Shown piece by piece: positions 8,225-9,461 of a stretch of 9,461 nucleotides of DNA. The DNA comes from JAVKBW01 sp964352715. GTDB taxonomy: Bacteria; Pseudomonadota; Alphaproteobacteria; UBA8366; Aestuariispiraceae. The stretch covers positions 1-9,461 of the forward strand of contig CAYGSU010000105.1 of the NCBI GenBank assembly GCA_964352715.1. The letters run 5' to 3'. The translations under genes were made by a program, and so were the position numbers. Position 1 is the first letter of the stretch. Each line of letters begins with the position of its first letter. The notes beneath the pieces were generated by a model that saw only the letters and a program-made list of their open reading frames with translations, was not told where the DNA came from and did no database searches.

Positions 8225-9461
8225 ATGAGCGAATTGATGCAGATTTTCGGCCAACCGCAAGGGCCGCAGAGCTTTGATTCGATCCGGATTTCGATTGCAA
8301 GTCCGGACCGCATCCGCTCGTGGTCATTTGGCGAGATCAAAAAGCCGGAAACCATCAATTACCGTACCTTCAAGCCTGAACGGGACGGTCTTTTCTGTGC
8401 CCGGATCTTTGGTCCGATCAAGGATTACGAATGCCTGTGCGGCAAGTACAAGCGGATGAAGTACAAAGGCATCATCTGCGAAAAGTGCGGCGTTGAAGTT
8501 ACGCTGTCGAAAGTGCGCCGCGAACGCATGGGGCATATCGAACTGGCGTCGCCGGTTGCTCATATCTGGTTTCTGAAATCGCTGCCGAGCCGCATCGGCC
8601 TGCTGATGGACATGACCCTGAAGGATCTGGAACGGGTTCTTTATTTCGAGAATTATGTCGTGACGGAACCGGGTCTGACGCCGCTGAAAATGAAGCAGCT
8701 TCTGACCGAAGACGAATACCTGGATGCTCAGGACGAATACGGCGAGGAAAACTTCACCGCCAAGATCGGCGCCGAAGCCCTGAAAGACATGCTGGGTCGG
8801 ATCGAGATCGAAGACGCGCTGGAAACCACCAGGACGGATCTCGAAGAAACCGGATCGGAAGCCAAGCGCAAGAAGCTGGTCAAGCGGCTGAAGCTGCTGG
8901 AAGCCTTCCAGATGTCCGGCACCCGTCCGGAATGGATGATCATGGACGTCGTTCCGGTGATCCCGCCCGAACTGCGCCCGCTGGTGCCGCTCGACGGCGG
9001 CCGCTTCGCGACCTCCGATCTGAACGATCTGTATCGCCGGGTGATCAACCGTAACAACCGTTTGAAGCGGCTGATCGAACTGCGTGCGCCGGACATCATT
9101 GTCCGTAACGAAAAGCGCATGCTGCAGGAATCCGTTGACGCCCTGTTCGACAACGGCCGTCGTGGCCGCGTCATCACCGGCGCGAACAAGCGCCCGCTTA
9201 AGTCGCTCAGCGACATGCTGAAGGGCAAGCAGGGCCGGTTCCGTCAGAACCTGCTCGGCAAGCGCGTCGACTATTCCGGCCGTTCGGTCATCGTTGTCGG
9301 ACCGGAACTGATGCTGCATCAGTGCGGGTTGCCGAAGAAGATGGCGCTGGAGCTGTTCAAGCCGTTCATTTACTCGAAGCTCGAACTGTATGGTCTTGCA
9401 ACCACCATCAAGGCCGCCAAGCGGATGGTCGAAAAGGAACGTCCGGAAGTCTGGGACATTC
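8225..9461 (+). CDS. rpoC: DNA-directed RNA polymerase subunit beta' (N-terminal part)
   Basis: Beta' forms the clamp and carries the catalytic magnesium site of RNA polymerase. The first 412 codons are present and the frame is open to the window edge, so the gene continues to the right. The N-terminal zinc-binding domain has all four ligands (C70, C72, C85, C88; CLCGKYKRMKYKG then CEKCG), at the same positions as in E. coli. Residues about 261-310 form the clamp coiled coil that binds sigma (LYRRVINRNNRLKRL and following). GKRVDYSGRSVIVVGPEL begins at 345. The catalytic NADFDGD motif, expected near residue 460, lies outside. GGAG at 8213-8216 is 8 nt before the ATG, 101 nt after rpoB. Confidence 0.99.
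   Translation, partial: MSELMQIFGQPQGPQSFDSIRISIASPDRIRSWSFGEIKKPETINYRTFKPERDGLFCARIFGPIKDYECLCGKYKRMKYKGIICEKCGVEVTLSKVRRERMGHIELASPVAHIWFLKSLPSRIGLLMDMTLKDLERVLYFENYVVTEPGLTPLKMKQLLTEDEYLDAQDEYGEENFTAKIGAEALKDMLGRIEIEDALETTRTDLEETGSEAKRKKLVKRLKLLEAFQMSGTRPEWMIMDVVPVIPPELRPLVPLDGGRFATSDLNDLYRRVINRNNRLKRLIELRAPDIIVRNEKRMLQESVDALFDNGRRGRVITGANKRPLKSLSDMLKGKQGRFRQNLLGKRVDYSGRSVIVVGPELMLHQCGLPKKMALELFKPFIYSKLELYGLATTIKAAKRMVEKERPEVWDI

Noticed and set aside
8324..9319. Minus-strand open frame of 331 codons opposite rpoC
   Set aside because: It has the same in-register shadow pattern as the frame opposite rpoB. It has no family resemblance, and the sense strand is clearly rpoC.

Overview
This window is a housekeeping region of a bacterial chromosome, almost certainly from an alphaproteobacterium. 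The evidence is the gene order (end of tuf, tRNA-Trp, secE, nusG, rplK, rplA, rplJ, rplL, rpoB, start of rpoC), a 1391-residue RpoB with alphaproteobacterial wording around the rifampicin region (DQTNPLSEITHKRRLSALG), a 176-residue NusG, and moderately high GC with few TTA, CTA or TCA codons. I would not name an order or genus.

Layout: everything is on the + strand. Positions 1-47 are the last codons of elongation factor Tu. A perfect 11-bp inverted repeat and a complete tRNA-Trp(CCA) gene with encoded CCA follow. Two tandem 25-bp hairpin repeats begin directly after the CCA. Next come secE (protein export) and nusG (transcription elongation factor, best started at the GTG at 510). A structured 231-nt spacer leads to rplK-rplA (L11, L1), which are translationally coupled. 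A 334-nt structured leader precedes rplJ-rplL (L10, L7/L12). A 247-nt spacer containing a long, nearly perfect hairpin precedes rpoB. A 101-nt spacer separates rpoB from rpoC, which runs off the right edge before its catalytic motif.

The genes supply the translation and transcription machinery: EF-Tu and a tRNA, the large-subunit stalk proteins that recruit elongation factors (L11, L10, L7/L12), L1, the Sec translocon subunit SecE, the NusG factor, and the beta and beta' subunits of RNA polymerase. From other bacteria it is known that L1 represses rplKA and that the L10-L7/L12 complex represses rplJL by binding leader RNA. Structures at the expected places here (1155-1198 and 2496-2550) fit those roles, but their assignment is inference.

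No new gene system is visible. What deserves a second look lies between the genes: the tandem hairpins after tRNA-Trp with a compensatory base-pair change, four successive hairpins before rplK, the rplJ leader, and the long rplL-rpoB hairpin. One unusual RpoB residue (Ala588) is also worth checking. Long open frames on the minus strand are codon-register shadows, not genes.
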